Shown here: positions 9,380-18,826 of the stretch, piece by piece
Layout of the letters: each line of letters begins with the position of its first letter
Numbering within the stretch: the stretch's first letter is position 1
Source of the DNA: CAYXVU01 sp964468725
Lineage (GTDB): Bacteria > Acidobacteriota > Blastocatellia > UBA7656
Assembly: GCA_964468725.1 (NCBI GenBank)
Contig: CAYXVU010000001.1
Span: forward strand, 1 to 64,000
Reading direction: 5' to 3'
Length of the DNA stretch: 64,000 nt
Notes under the pieces: generated by a model
The model's input: only the letters and a program-made list of their open reading frames with translations
Database searches by the model: none
Told to the model about the DNA's origin: nothing
Position numbers and translations under genes: made by a program

Positions 9380-9799
9380 CTATTGTTTTTCTCGAATCAG
9401 CTCACAGGCGGGGACAATGAGCTTGTCCATGATCGAAGCGCTTTGAATCTCCTTCCACTCAGTCGGGTCGCTCGCGGTTTCGGTGTCTACTACCTTGCCT
9501 TTGCTGTCGAAGCGTTGCACTTGCAAGATGCGGTAGCGGCGTTCCGGGCATTTGAACTCGACGGTTTGGATGACGCGTTTATACTTGATCTCTTTTTGTT
9601 CGGGCAACGGTATCGCTTTGTCGTAGGTGATGCGAAAGCGCACGCGCCCGGTGAAATGTGAGCCGACAGTTACTGCTGTCTGATCGAGATCGATCTTTGC
9701 GCCTTCGAAGCGATAGACGAGCGCCCATTCTTCGGGCTCTTGTGCGCCAGCCGGTGCCAGCAAGAACGACAGCGTGAGAAATGTGATGAGGATTCGCAT
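9380..9799 (-). CDS. small secreted protein, surface-adhesin-E-like
   Basis: A 139-residue exported protein. From ATG 9799 (AGAGAGG upstream) a signal peptide ends near LAPAGA-Q. The mature part has the layout I associate with the surface-adhesin E family: an early tryptophan, an ID-D-TAV strand, YKRVIQTVEFKCPERRYRI, a W in EWKEIQSASIMDKL and a closing VPACELI, with two cysteines that could form a disulfide. Role unknown in Acidobacteria. The open frame to 9874 adds 25 residues that look non-coding. Confidence 0.65.
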   Translation of the reverse strand: MRILITFLTLSFLLAPAGAQEPEEWALVYRFEGAKIDLDQTAVTVGSHFTGRVRFRITYDKAIPLPEQKEIKYKRVIQTVEFKCPERRYRILQVQRFDSKGKVVDTETASDPTEWKEIQSASIMDKLIVPACELIREKQ

Positions 9800-10072
9800 C
9801 GTGAAGCCTCTCTTTCCGCAAAATACGTGGTTGTTGGCACGGGCGCGACGAGGTATGTCATCGTACCCTCGCATGCTTTGCGGTCAAAGAGCCATTCCAC
9901 CTTTATCCTTCATCCGAGTAGCCGTTGCCACCGGTCTGCCGTTTCACGGCGATGATGAAGAGAGATGAATGGCTATGCGAGGTAGCCGAGTCGCCGCTTC
10001 CTATCTATCAACGCGGGGTTGCGAAACGGCGACTCTTTGCCGAGAGCCGCAGGCACTGCTATTGAGGCGCTG

Positions 10073-12403
10073 CTATTTCTGTTGCGGTTTATCGCTCGGT
10101 TTATCGCCCGATTTGCGCTCCTGTAGTTGCATCGGGTTCGGTTGCGCTTGCTGCTCCTTGAAGATTTGGAACTTCGATTTGACCGGACGTGGTGGAAAAT
10201 AGTTGTTCGATAGATCAATATCCGCCGTCTCCAAATGTGGGTCGAGCGTGATGGTTTTGATCTCTTTGGCTGTAATGTGCAACTTGGAGGCCAGCGTGTG
10301 GTTGTAGCGCCAAATCTCCGCCGGGATGCGCACTTCTTCTTTCGTGCCGTCCGTATATTCGATCTCGAAGATGACCGGCATCACCAAGCCGCCGATGTTC
10401 TTCACGCCAATGACATAGAAATTCAATCCCGCATCGAGCAACGCTTTCTCTTTGTCGGTCAGGGTCGCCAGAAAACGACTGTACTCGTCGCGGTCACGCC
10501 CCGTCACTCGCAGTTCGTCGTAGGCGTTATAAAAATCGTTGAGCGATTGGTACTGCTCCGTGCGTTTCGGCAGCGGGCGATTGCGTTGCGCGGAAAGCGT
10601 CTGCGGTTGCGCCTCGCGGTCTTTCATGGCGAGCGGTTTTTCGACATCCGGGTTGCGCGTATCGAGTTGAAAGAGGCGCACGTTCTCAATTGCCAAGTCG
10701 GTATGGTCTGTGGTGTAGAACCAGCCGCGCCAGAACCAATCCAGATCAATGCCGGAAGCGTCTTCCAGGGTGCGGAAGAAATCGGCGGGCATGGGGCGTT
10801 TGAACTTCCAACGCCGTGAATACTCGCGGAAGGCATAATCGAAAAGCTCGCGTCCTAATACGGTCTCGCGCAGAATGTTGAGCGCCGTTGCCGGTTTCGC
10901 ATAGGCATTATTGCCGAATTGTAGGAGCGATTCCGAATTCGTCATGATCGGCACTTGTGCTTCGCTGGCCATGTAATCGGTAATCAATTTCGGCTCGCCG
11001 CGTTGCGAAGGATAGTTCGGCTCCCACTCCTGCTCCGACAAGTATTGCAGAAAGGTGTTCAAGCCTTCGTCCATCCACGTCCATTGCCGTTCGTCGGAAT
11101 TGACGATCATCGGAAAGTAGTTATGGCCGACTTCGTGAATGATGACGGTGATGAGCGCGTATTTGGTGCGCGCCGGATAGGTTCCGTCGGCTTCCGGTCG
11201 CGGCCCGTTGAAACAGATCATCGGGTACTCCATGCCGCCGACCGGGCCGTTGACCGAAATGGCAATCGGGTAGGGATAGGTGAACGAGTACCGCGAATAG
11301 ACGTTAAGCGTGTGAATGATGGCATGGGTTGAATACTTCTCCCACAGCGGATTGCCTTCTTTCGGGTAGTACGACATGGCCATCACGTTGTTGCCTTCGA
11401 CATTATGACCTTGCGCGTCCCAGATGAATTTACGTGATGATGCGAAGGCGAAATCGCGCACATTTTCGGCATGAAATGTCCAAGTCTTTTTGCCTTTTGG
11501 TTTGTTCGCTTCGTTGGCACGCGCTTCATCAGGGGTGACGATGAGCACTGGCGTCGTCGCCGTGCGCGCTTTCGTCAGCCTGTCGCGCTGCGTTGAGGTC
11601 AAGACCTGTTCGGGGTTTTGCAGCACGCCGGTCGCCCCGACAATGTGATCGTCGGGTGCGGTGATGCGAACTTTGTAATTGCCGAATTCGAGGGTGAATT
11701 CGCCTGCCCCTAAAAACTGTTTGTGCTGCCAGCCGGTGACATCGTTATAAGCGGCCAGACGCGGGAACCAGTGGGCGATTTCGTAGATATAGTTGCCGTC
11801 TTTGGGAAAGTATTCATAGCCTGTGCGGGCGCGAATCCGTTTCGAATCATTGATGTTGTAGTTCCAATCAATCGAGAAGGTCACGCTCTGCCCGGTTGCC
11901 AGCGGACTCTTCAAATCGAGCCGCAGCATGGTCTTGACGATCTTATGCGGCATCGGCTGGCCGGTTGCATCTTTGACGGCAGTGATGCGATAGCCGCCTT
12001 CGAAATCGCGTTTGGCCAGCAACTCTAATGTTGCAACCGGCGTCTGGCCGAGATCGGGCGAGGTTTGCGTCAGGTTCGCATCGGAGTCTTTGGCCAAGAT
12101 GTTCTGATCGAGTTGCAACCATAAATAGGTCAGGGTGTCTGGAGAGTTGTTGTAGTAAGTGATGGTCTCTGACCCCGTGATGCGTTGTTTGAGATCATCG
12201 AGTTCGACATCAATCGAATAGTCGGCGCGTTGTTGCCAGTAGCGGTGGCCCGGTGCGCCTGACCCGGTGCGGTAATCATTCGGCGTCGGCAGAATCTCTT
12301 CCAGTTGTTTGAATTTGTCAACCGGATTCGATTTCGATTGGGCGAGCGCCTGCACGGAAATGAGCAGGCAAAGGAAGATGACTAAAACGCGATGCGTGCG
12401 CAT
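10073..12403 (-). CDS. secreted M1-family zinc metallopeptidase
   Basis: A 776-residue exported gluzincin of the M1 aminopeptidase family. Signal peptide at 1-21 (VILFLCLLISVQALA-like, ending ALAQ). An N-terminal beta domain (YSIDVELDDLKQRITGSETITY) is followed by the catalytic domain with the exopeptidase-region motif GGMEYP, zinc motif HEVGH at 423-427 and the third ligand Glu446 exactly 18 residues after the second His. The usual GxMEN motif is changed to GGMEYP, as in the large secreted M1 proteins of Acidobacteria and Bacteroidetes. The C-terminal part is glutamine-, lysine- and proline-rich. GGGAG lies six bases before the ATG. Confidence 0.9.
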   Translation of the reverse strand: MRTHRVLVIFLCLLISVQALAQSKSNPVDKFKQLEEILPTPNDYRTGSGAPGHRYWQQRADYSIDVELDDLKQRITGSETITYYNNSPDTLTYLWLQLDQNILAKDSDANLTQTSPDLGQTPVATLELLAKRDFEGGYRITAVKDATGQPMPHKIVKTMLRLDLKSPLATGQSVTFSIDWNYNINDSKRIRARTGYEYFPKDGNYIYEIAHWFPRLAAYNDVTGWQHKQFLGAGEFTLEFGNYKVRITAPDDHIVGATGVLQNPEQVLTSTQRDRLTKARTATTPVLIVTPDEARANEANKPKGKKTWTFHAENVRDFAFASSRKFIWDAQGHNVEGNNVMAMSYYPKEGNPLWEKYSTHAIIHTLNVYSRYSFTYPYPIAISVNGPVGGMEYPMICFNGPRPEADGTYPARTKYALITVIIHEVGHNYFPMIVNSDERQWTWMDEGLNTFLQYLSEQEWEPNYPSQRGEPKLITDYMASEAQVPIMTNSESLLQFGNNAYAKPATALNILRETVLGRELFDYAFREYSRRWKFKRPMPADFFRTLEDASGIDLDWFWRGWFYTTDHTDLAIENVRLFQLDTRNPDVEKPLAMKDREAQPQTLSAQRNRPLPKRTEQYQSLNDFYNAYDELRVTGRDRDEYSRFLATLTDKEKALLDAGLNFYVIGVKNIGGLVMPVIFEIEYTDGTKEEVRIPAEIWRYNHTLASKLHITAKEIKTITLDPHLETADIDLSNNYFPPRPVKSKFQIFKEQQAQPNPMQLQERKSGDKPSDKPQQK

Positions 12404-12781
12404 AGGAGACTCCCTTCAGACGATGTTGCCGTGAACGATAGCAACCGTTTGACGGATCGAAAAACACCACGCCTGATCGGCGTAATATCAGTCGAAATGG
12501 TTTAGGCCACTGAAAGATGATCGGGATATTGCCCGCGAACTCTGGTTGTTGCCAGCGATCTGCCTACGGCTCAAGGAAGCGACCGCTCACAACAACCATA
12601 GGCTCTCTTCGTTTGTCTTGCAAGGCGAGGCATCAATGCCGATAGCGGCGCATCCGATTTGGCGTTTCCTTGCCGCACCGCAAGGAAACGCCAATCAAGC
12701 GCGATGGGCTTACGACGTTGATCGGCAGCGATTCGAATACCTCGACACTTCGTCAAGAGTTGGGCCTGACACACTGCCTCG
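12404..12781. other. gene-free stretch holding one long hairpin
   Basis: Between the M1 peptidase start and the stop codon of the TPR-thioredoxin gene, both on the minus strand. It should hold the M1 promoter, but no convincing box pair was found. The only clear structure is the hairpin at 12659-12694. Confidence 0.6.
12659..12694. repeat. perfect 15-bp intergenic hairpin
   Basis: TTGGCGTTTCCTTGC (12659-12673) pairs perfectly with 12680-12694 across a 6-base loop. It lies about 90 bases downstream of the minus-strand TPR-thioredoxin gene. No T-run follows, so it may be a Rho-assisted terminator, an mRNA-end stabiliser or a mobile palindrome. Confidence 0.65.
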
Positions 12782-15049
12782 TCAGTTCCCTTTATTGCCG
12801 CTCGCCGAAGGCGATGCCGCTGGCTCTGTGCCGGACTTGGCGGCATTGAGCTTATTCAACCGTTGAATCTCTTTGATGAGGAAGTTGAAATCCATAAACG
12901 GATCGCCCCCGGATCGCGCCCAATGCACGCGCCCGAACTTATCAATCAAGATTGTCGAGTGCAGAGCAATCTCTTCGAAGTCGTCGAACGATTTATAGCG
13001 ATGCGCGTTTTCAAAGTTCGCATCCGAAAGCAGGCGAAACGGCAGCTCGCCTTTCTTGTTGGTTTCGGCATTCTCTTCGGGCTTGTCGGAACTGATGGCC
13101 AGCACCTCCGTATTCGTGCCCTTCAACTCGCCGTAGCGTTTCGTCACCTCTCTGAGTTGCAGCATGCAGTGCGGGCATTCATCGCCGAGATAGAAGATCA
13201 AGAGCACGTTTTTACCGCGAAAATCGGCGAGCGTGACGCGTTTGCCTGTGGCATCGAGAGCGTCGAGTTGCGGCGCGTTGTACGGTTCCCAGATACTCGG
13301 CCCGAACTGTTCCAGCGTTGTGCGCTTGTAACTGCGTTGGGCAACCGGCGAGGTATCTTTCGGCTTCGCCTCCAGTCCGAACGATTTGGCGCGTTCCATC
13401 CAGCGCAGGTTGGCGTCGGCGTCCGACCAGACATAGAGCAAGCGCGCGTAGGCGTCACGGGCTTGCTCCTTTTCGCCTATGGCGGAGTAAGCTTCGATCA
13501 ATCCCGCCAGCGCGAAGCCGTCATTGCGAACGACTTCGAGCGTTTTGTTAAACGCCTCTGCGGCGAGCGTCGGACTCTTATGTTTGAGATAGGCGTAGCC
13601 GAGCGTGTTGTACAAGGCATTGGGATAATCGGGCGGGTCGTCTTGGCGTTCGCGCATTTCGATTTCACGTTTGGCGGCATCGGCCAGCATCGTCAGCCCG
13701 GTAATCGTATCGCCGTTGGCCAGCGTGAGCAGCGATTTTAATTCGAGCGTCTGAATCGTATAGTCCTCTGTCAGCCATTTGTTCTCCGGCTTTTCCAACT
13801 CTTTGCTAAGCGCGGCGTGAGCGGCAAAGCTTTTGGCCGCCTTCTCCTTTTCGTTCATCGCCAGATAGGCCTGCACTTCGCAGTAGGCGTTGTACATTTT
13901 GTCGCGCGCATTATCGCGCCAGTAAAAGGTATTAGGGTCGAGCAGTTCTTTCCACCGTTCAAACTTAATCAAAGCGCGCATCATGGCGATGGTGCCTTGC
14001 CAGTGTGCGGCGTATTGATCGGGGTTGTTGTGTTCCGGGTCGAGCGGCGCGGCCATGATCTGTTTGGCTCCTAAAATGGCCGTTTCGGCCATGCCGAGTT
14101 GCTCTTGAATGTAGCAGAGATAATTTTGGTTATGCGCGTAGTTCCAGGTATTGAACGGAAAGATCAACCGCTGTTTCATATACTGCTTTTCGACGCGAGT
14201 GGCGGCATCCATTGAAATCGCCGCTTCATTCCACATGCCGATGTCTGTGTAGATGTGGCCGGGCATGTGCTGGGCGTGGCCGATCTGCGGCGCGATGCGA
14301 CCATAAAGCGCGCAACTGTCGAGCGCGTGATTGCCCTCTTTCGAATCCCAGTTGTGAATGCGGTAGTGATGCGCGCCGGGATGGTTCGGGTCTTTGGCAA
14401 GGATTTGTTGCAAAATGGCTTCCGTGCCGTAGCGATTCTCTCTGCCCATAAATTGCAAGGCCAAGAAGGCTTTGGCTTCGATGTCCTGCGGGTATTTGAG
14501 GATGAGTTGTTCGAGGCGGTTGCGGAATTGGCGATTGCGAAGTTCATAGGTTGCCTCGTTGCCGCCTGCTTCTTTCGGCAAGTCAGTCGCAATTCGCGCT
14601 TCCCATGCTTCGATGTAGAGTCGTTCGCGTTCGCTTACCTTCTCTTTGCGCTTGCTTGCCTCTTTGAGAAAGTCGCGCTCGCGCTCTCCCTCTTCTGCTG
14701 CGAGCGCCAGCCCCCAGTAGGCCATCGCGCAATCGGGATCGAGTTTGATCGCCCATCGAAAAGCGCGTTCGGCTTCGTAATACCAGAAGGAATGTAAGAG
14801 CGCGATGCCTTGATTGAACCACATCTGGACTTCGGGTTTGGAGGTGGTGATGGGGAAGTTGACTTTGCCGATGCCTTCGATCACCCAAGGTTTTTCGCGC
14901 GGCCCGGTGTTGAAGGCGTTACCATGACGCGAGTGCCCCTGTTTATAGAATTCAGCCGGAGACGATTTCGCCGTCGGGTTTTGTTGGGCGAGCACGGTCA
15001 GCGCCGTCAACAGCCAAGCGAGCAGCAAAGCGAAGAAGCGTTGGGTCAT
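12782..15049 (-). CDS. secreted TPR protein with C-terminal peroxiredoxin/thioredoxin domain
   Basis: A 755-residue fusion. From ATG 15049 (GGAGA upstream) a signal peptide ends TVLAQ, so the protein is periplasmic or extracellular. The body is mostly tetratricopeptide-like helices (AERAFRWAIKLDPDCAMAYWGLALA and several more), including the stretch LGYAYLKHKSPTLAAEAFNKTLE. The last 150 residues are an AhpC/TlpA-like domain: LADFRGKNVLLIFYLGDECPHC with the redox pair CPHC near residue 625, then STILIDKFGRVHW. The pair suggests thiol exchange rather than a single-Cys peroxidase. The frame continues upstream to 15112 without a start as good. Substrate proteins are unknown; no partner reductase is nearby. 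Confidence 0.85.
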   Translation of the reverse strand: MTQRFFALLLAWLLTALTVLAQQNPTAKSSPAEFYKQGHSRHGNAFNTGPREKPWVIEGIGKVNFPITTSKPEVQMWFNQGIALLHSFWYYEAERAFRWAIKLDPDCAMAYWGLALAAEEGERERDFLKEASKRKEKVSERERLYIEAWEARIATDLPKEAGGNEATYELRNRQFRNRLEQLILKYPQDIEAKAFLALQFMGRENRYGTEAILQQILAKDPNHPGAHHYRIHNWDSKEGNHALDSCALYGRIAPQIGHAQHMPGHIYTDIGMWNEAAISMDAATRVEKQYMKQRLIFPFNTWNYAHNQNYLCYIQEQLGMAETAILGAKQIMAAPLDPEHNNPDQYAAHWQGTIAMMRALIKFERWKELLDPNTFYWRDNARDKMYNAYCEVQAYLAMNEKEKAAKSFAAHAALSKELEKPENKWLTEDYTIQTLELKSLLTLANGDTITGLTMLADAAKREIEMRERQDDPPDYPNALYNTLGYAYLKHKSPTLAAEAFNKTLEVVRNDGFALAGLIEAYSAIGEKEQARDAYARLLYVWSDADANLRWMERAKSFGLEAKPKDTSPVAQRSYKRTTLEQFGPSIWEPYNAPQLDALDATGKRVTLADFRGKNVLLIFYLGDECPHCMLQLREVTKRYGELKGTNTEVLAISSDKPEENAETNKKGELPFRLLSDANFENAHRYKSFDDFEEIALHSTILIDKFGRVHWARSGGDPFMDFNFLIKEIQRLNKLNAAKSGTEPAASPSASGNKGN

Positions 15050-15466
15050 GAAAAATCTCCTTTGCGAATATCGAGGGGCAGATGATTTTGGCCATCCGCC
15101 GTATTCTTGCACTCCCTTGATCCTTACGGCTTGGACGCGGGGTTTGGATGAGGGGGTGCGGGTTCGGATGCCTGCGGCACTAGCGGCGTGGTCGCAATGT
15201 CTCGATTCTTACCCTCATCCGCCGATTCAGATGCAGCCAACCGGAGAAGCGAACGAGGACGCCGTTGCCGCTAAATGCGCCAGATCGCCAATGTTGCTCA
15301 GACGGAATCGTTGAGCAGGCGAATCTGTTTTGCTCCCTTTATCATCCACTGGCAAATGGCCGAGCGAGTCTGCGAGAAGTCGGCCAGCATTATACCGACT
15401 CCGCGCATCAAGCCGAACGATGGAGATATAAAAAATTTGTAAAAGTTCACAGGTTCGCGCACGCTC
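15050..15466. other. gene-free stretch, no clear signal
   Basis: Lies between two minus-strand genes. A 9-bp inverted repeat, GGATGAGGG near 15147 and its complement near 15212, brackets a G-rich run. An AT-rich patch near 15431-15445 could be part of a promoter for the TPR-thioredoxin gene, but no -35/-10 pair fits well. Confidence 0.5.
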
Positions 15467-17377
15467 TTACCGTTTTACGCCTTCGGCCATCACGGTGATG
15501 GAGGAGGCCAGATTGCGCGAGCGATAGATGCGCTGCGTGGCCTTTTGATAATCGGCGGCGGTTGCTTTCGGTATCTCCATGAATTTTTGCGGGTTGCGAT
15601 CAGCGAGCGGAAACCAACTGCTCTGTATCTGCACCATCAGTTTATGTCCGGCGCGAAATGAATGATACACATCGGGCAATTCGAAAGAGATGGCCGTCGG
15701 TTTGCCAGGCGTCATCGGTTCGGGCTTCTGAAAACTGTTGCGAAACTTGGCGCGAAAGGGTTCGCCGCGCACAAGCTGCTGATAGCCGCCCATCATCACG
15801 CGATTGGCCGGAGGCGTCTGCCCCGAGGGCACAGGCGGTGTCGGGTAATCGCCGGGATAGACATCAATCACTTTCACGATAAAGTCCGAATCTGTTCCCG
15901 TCGTCGAAACTTGCAAGCTGACTTTGATGCTTCCGGCAATCGTTAAATCCTGATCGAGCGGCTCGGTCTCGTACACCAACACATCGGTGCGCGAAGCGGC
16001 GAAGCGTTGGTCTTCGGTCATGTAATCGCGCGTCATACCCATCACGGTGTAGCCCAGATACGGCACGGGTTTATTGGGGTCGCTGACGTATTCGTCAAAA
16101 GCGGTTGCCCCCTCTTCGCCCGGCGCGGCGGATTGCAGGCGACCATTCGCGCCCAGATAAAAGGTCAGCGGTTGCAAATCGCGCGGTGGCCAACTCGCCA
16201 GTTTGCGCCATTCGTTCAAGCCGGTGACAAACATCCAGGCTTCGGGCATCTGAAACGGACGGTCTTTGAGGTAATACATAAAAAACGGAAACTGAATATT
16301 CTCGCGGAAGAAGGCCGCCGTCTTGACGCCAAAATTCAGATTGCCGAGTTTGTCGCCGTCGCCGCGCGACCAACAGCCGTGACACCATGGCCCCATCACT
16401 AACGTATTGACCGTTTCGGGATTGTTCTTTTCGACGGCGCGATAGGTGTGAAATGGCCCCATGGGGTCTTCGGCATCGAACCAGCCGCCGACGTTTAAGA
16501 CTGCCGGTTTGACATTGGTCATAAATCGCCACAGCGAACGTTGCTGCCAGAATTCGTCGTAGGTAGTATGGTCAACGATCTCCTGCCAATAGGTCGCTTC
16601 GCCATTGAAATATCGTTTGTTGGACTCAGCCAGCGGCCCCATCTTCAAAAAGAAGTCGTAACCATCGGGCGTTCCGAAATCGAAATCGGGACGCTCTTGC
16701 GGACGGGTCGGCGCGCCGCGTCGCGGCAGAAAGAAGCCGTAAAAGCCGAAATTCGCCGCCAACATAAACGCGCCGTTGTGATAGACATCATCGCCCATGT
16801 AGTAATCGGCAGTCGGCGCTTGCGGCGAGACGGCTTTAAGCGCAGGGTGGGCGTCCATCATACTGGCGGCGACGTGAAACCCTGGTTGTGAGATGCCGAT
16901 CATGCCAACGCGCCCATTATGATTGGGAATGTTTTTGAGCAACCATTCGATGGTGTCGTAGGTATCCGTACTCTCATCAATATCGGCGGGGGTGCGTTTG
17001 TTCGGGTTATAGGGGCGAACTTGTGAAAACTCACCTTCCGACAGATGCCGTCCGCGCGCATCTTGATAGACGAAGATGAAACCGGCGCGCTCAAAGTGCT
17101 CCGACGGACCCAGCGCAGCGCGATAGTTGTCTATGCCGTAAGGCGCGACGCTGTAGGGCGTGCGCGTCAATAAAAACGGGTAGGATTGCCCGGCATCTTT
17201 CGGCACGTAGACCGATGTGAAGAGGCGCACGCCATCGCGCATCGGGATGCGGTACTCATATTTCGTGTAGTGTTCTTTGACGCGATTGGCGTCAGGTGCG
17301 GTCTCTTGTGCGAAAGCCGCAATCGAAATGGTCAGGCTCAAGGCGATGATGGTAACGAAGCGACGAAGTGCGATCAT
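15467..17377 (-). CDS. secreted CocE/NonD family hydrolase (X-Pro peptidase S15 fold)
   Basis: A 636-residue serine hydrolase related to cocaine esterase, alpha-amino-acid ester hydrolase and X-Pro dipeptidyl peptidase. ATG 17377 follows GAAGAGGG and opens a signal peptide (MIALRRF to AAFAQ); the upstream extension to 17536 is unlikely. The N-terminal part starts YRIPMRDGVRLFTSVYVPKD. The nucleophile elbow is GISQPG near residue 160; an Asp in GGWFDAEDPMGPF and a His in GPWCHGCW are the likely other triad members. The C-terminal jelly-roll domain (TIAGSIKVSLQVSTTGTDSDF) is the X-Pro C-terminal domain. Likely acts on peptides, amides or esters outside the cytoplasm. Confidence 0.9.
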   Translation of the reverse strand: MIALRRFVTIIALSLTISIAAFAQETAPDANRVKEHYTKYEYRIPMRDGVRLFTSVYVPKDAGQSYPFLLTRTPYSVAPYGIDNYRAALGPSEHFERAGFIFVYQDARGRHLSEGEFSQVRPYNPNKRTPADIDESTDTYDTIEWLLKNIPNHNGRVGMIGISQPGFHVAASMMDAHPALKAVSPQAPTADYYMGDDVYHNGAFMLAANFGFYGFFLPRRGAPTRPQERPDFDFGTPDGYDFFLKMGPLAESNKRYFNGEATYWQEIVDHTTYDEFWQQRSLWRFMTNVKPAVLNVGGWFDAEDPMGPFHTYRAVEKNNPETVNTLVMGPWCHGCWSRGDGDKLGNLNFGVKTAAFFRENIQFPFFMYYLKDRPFQMPEAWMFVTGLNEWRKLASWPPRDLQPLTFYLGANGRLQSAAPGEEGATAFDEYVSDPNKPVPYLGYTVMGMTRDYMTEDQRFAASRTDVLVYETEPLDQDLTIAGSIKVSLQVSTTGTDSDFIVKVIDVYPGDYPTPPVPSGQTPPANRVMMGGYQQLVRGEPFRAKFRNSFQKPEPMTPGKPTAISFELPDVYHSFRAGHKLMVQIQSSWFPLADRNPQKFMEIPKATAADYQKATQRIYRSRNLASSITVMAEGVKR

Positions 17378-17545
17378 CGGTTTTCCCTCTTCGTTGTGAT
17401 CTGGAGTAGGTCTTTCGAACGTGCGAGGCGATGATAGCCTTTCGCGCTTCGCAATGCCATAGCGCGCGACGACACAATTTTGCCAACGGCTATCAACGCA
17501 AAGGCGTAAAGACGCGGTGAGGGCAAAGAAATTCAAGGGGGCGAA

Positions 17546-17574
17546 TTGCTTCGTTGAAGTTGACTCACTACAAT
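17546..17574 (+). promoter_or_regulatory. probable promoter of the 17634 esterase gene
   Basis: TTGCTT (17546-17551) and TACAAT (17569-17574) are 17 bases apart, giving a predicted RNA start near 17581 and a leader of about 53 bases before ATG 17634. Confidence 0.5.
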
Positions 17575-17633
17575 CATCGGCGACATTCGCTTACACAATT
17601 GCTCGGCGTTTCACTTCACCCAAAGGAGATTGT

Positions 17634-18710
17634 ATGAGACAACGAATCACCCCATTGCTGCTTTTGTTGTTGGGTTTGACCGCCATGACCGCTTATGCGC
17701 AGAGTTCGCAAGCGACCGGCGGCGCAAACGGGCGCGAGGTTCCTGCGCGTACGATTCCCATTCCATCGGCGGCCAGTCCGGAATTGCAAGCGCAGATTGC
17801 GCGCCCTATCGCGCCCGCTTTACAACTCTTCAAGATGACCATTCCCAAAAGCGCGGCGGAATGGAAGCAGTTCGCCAATCTTGTAGAGGGACAGGCGGCG
17901 CAGAATTTGGCGCTTTTGAAGCAGGCATTCCCTTTGAAAGTTGAGGGCGCAATGATGGGCGGGGTGAAGGTTTATGTCGTAACGCCTCCAACAATCGCTG
18001 CCGAAAACCGCAACCGCGTTGTCGTTCATTTGCATGGTGGCGGCTATGTCATCGGCGGCGGCGAGGGGTCTGCCTTCGAAGCAATTCTGTTGGCGCACTA
18101 CGCCAAGCTGAAGGTGATTTCGGTAGACTATCGCATGCCGCCCGATCACCCATTTCCGGCGGCAGTAGAGGATGCGGTTGCGGTCTGGAAAGAGGTCATC
18201 AAGACCTATAAGCCGCAAGGTACAGGTTTGGGCGGCACTTCGGCGGGAGGCGGGCTGACGCTGGCGACGGTGCATCGGTTGAAAGAACTCAAGCTGCCGT
18301 TGCCGGGGGCGATTTTCGGCGGGACAACTTGGGCAGATCTGACTAAGACGGGCGATTCGATCTACACCAATGCCTATCTGGATAATGTGTTGCCGACGCA
18401 CGAAGGCTTGCTCGACGCGATGGCGAAGGTCTATGCGGGGAATGCGGATTTGCGCAACCCTCTGCTGTCGCCGATCTACGGCGATTTTGCAGGCTTCCCG
18501 CCGAGCATCTTGGTGACCGGAACCCGTGACCTGCTATTGAGCGACACGGTGCGCGTGCATCGCAAACTGCGGCAAGCGGGCATCGAAGCGGAATTGCATG
18601 TCTTCGAGGGACTCTCGCACGCCGAATATATCGGCTTATACACCGCGCAGGAGTCGAAAGATGCGTGGTCGGAGATTGCGCGCTTCTTCGTCAAACACCT
18701 CAGCAAGTAA
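17634..18710 (+). CDS. secreted alpha/beta hydrolase, HSL-type esterase
   Basis: A 358-residue exported esterase or lipase of the hormone-sensitive-lipase group. ATG 17634 has AAAGGAG upstream; signal peptide to about residue 22 (AMTAYAQ). The oxyanion motif HGGGY is near residue 135, the nucleophile elbow GTSAG near 201, and the Asp and His of the triad are likely in VTGTRDLLLSD and EGLSHAEY. Preference is usually for short acyl esters. It is divergent from the CocE-type hydrolase. A strong hairpin three bases past the stop codon probably ends the transcript. Confidence 0.9.
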   Translation: MRQRITPLLLLLLGLTAMTAYAQSSQATGGANGREVPARTIPIPSAASPELQAQIARPIAPALQLFKMTIPKSAAEWKQFANLVEGQAAQNLALLKQAFPLKVEGAMMGGVKVYVVTPPTIAAENRNRVVVHLHGGGYVIGGGEGSAFEAILLAHYAKLKVISVDYRMPPDHPFPAAVEDAVAVWKEVIKTYKPQGTGLGGTSAGGGLTLATVHRLKELKLPLPGAIFGGTTWADLTKTGDSIYTNAYLDNVLPTHEGLLDAMAKVYAGNADLRNPLLSPIYGDFAGFPPSILVTGTRDLLLSDTVRVHRKLRQAGIEAELHVFEGLSHAEYIGLYTAQESKDAWSEIARFFVKHLSK

Positions 18711-18712
18711 GG

Positions 18713-18751
18713 CAATGCGCCGCTAGCAAATGATTCGCTAGCGGCGCATTG
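18713..18751. terminator. perfect 15-bp hairpin directly after the esterase gene
   Basis: CAATGCGCCGCTAGC (18713-18727) pairs with 18737-18751 over a 9-base loop, three bases after the TAA codon. Position argues for transcription termination or 3'-end protection, but no T-run follows. Confidence 0.6.
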
Positions 18752-18760
18752 CGACCTCCC

Positions 18761-18777
18761 GGCGGTCAAAGACCGCC
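18761..18777. repeat. short hairpin with GGCGGTC/GACCGCC core
   Basis: GGCGGTC, AAA, GACCGCC followed by TCTCA. The same core forms the inner stem of the much longer hairpin at 35013-35049, so this is probably a decayed or shorter copy of one element. It sits between convergent genes and may end the TonB receptor transcript. Confidence 0.55.
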
Positions 18778-18826
18778 TCTCACCCTCTTGAGCGCGGGCG
18801 ATGTGATACGACACCCGGTTTTCGAA

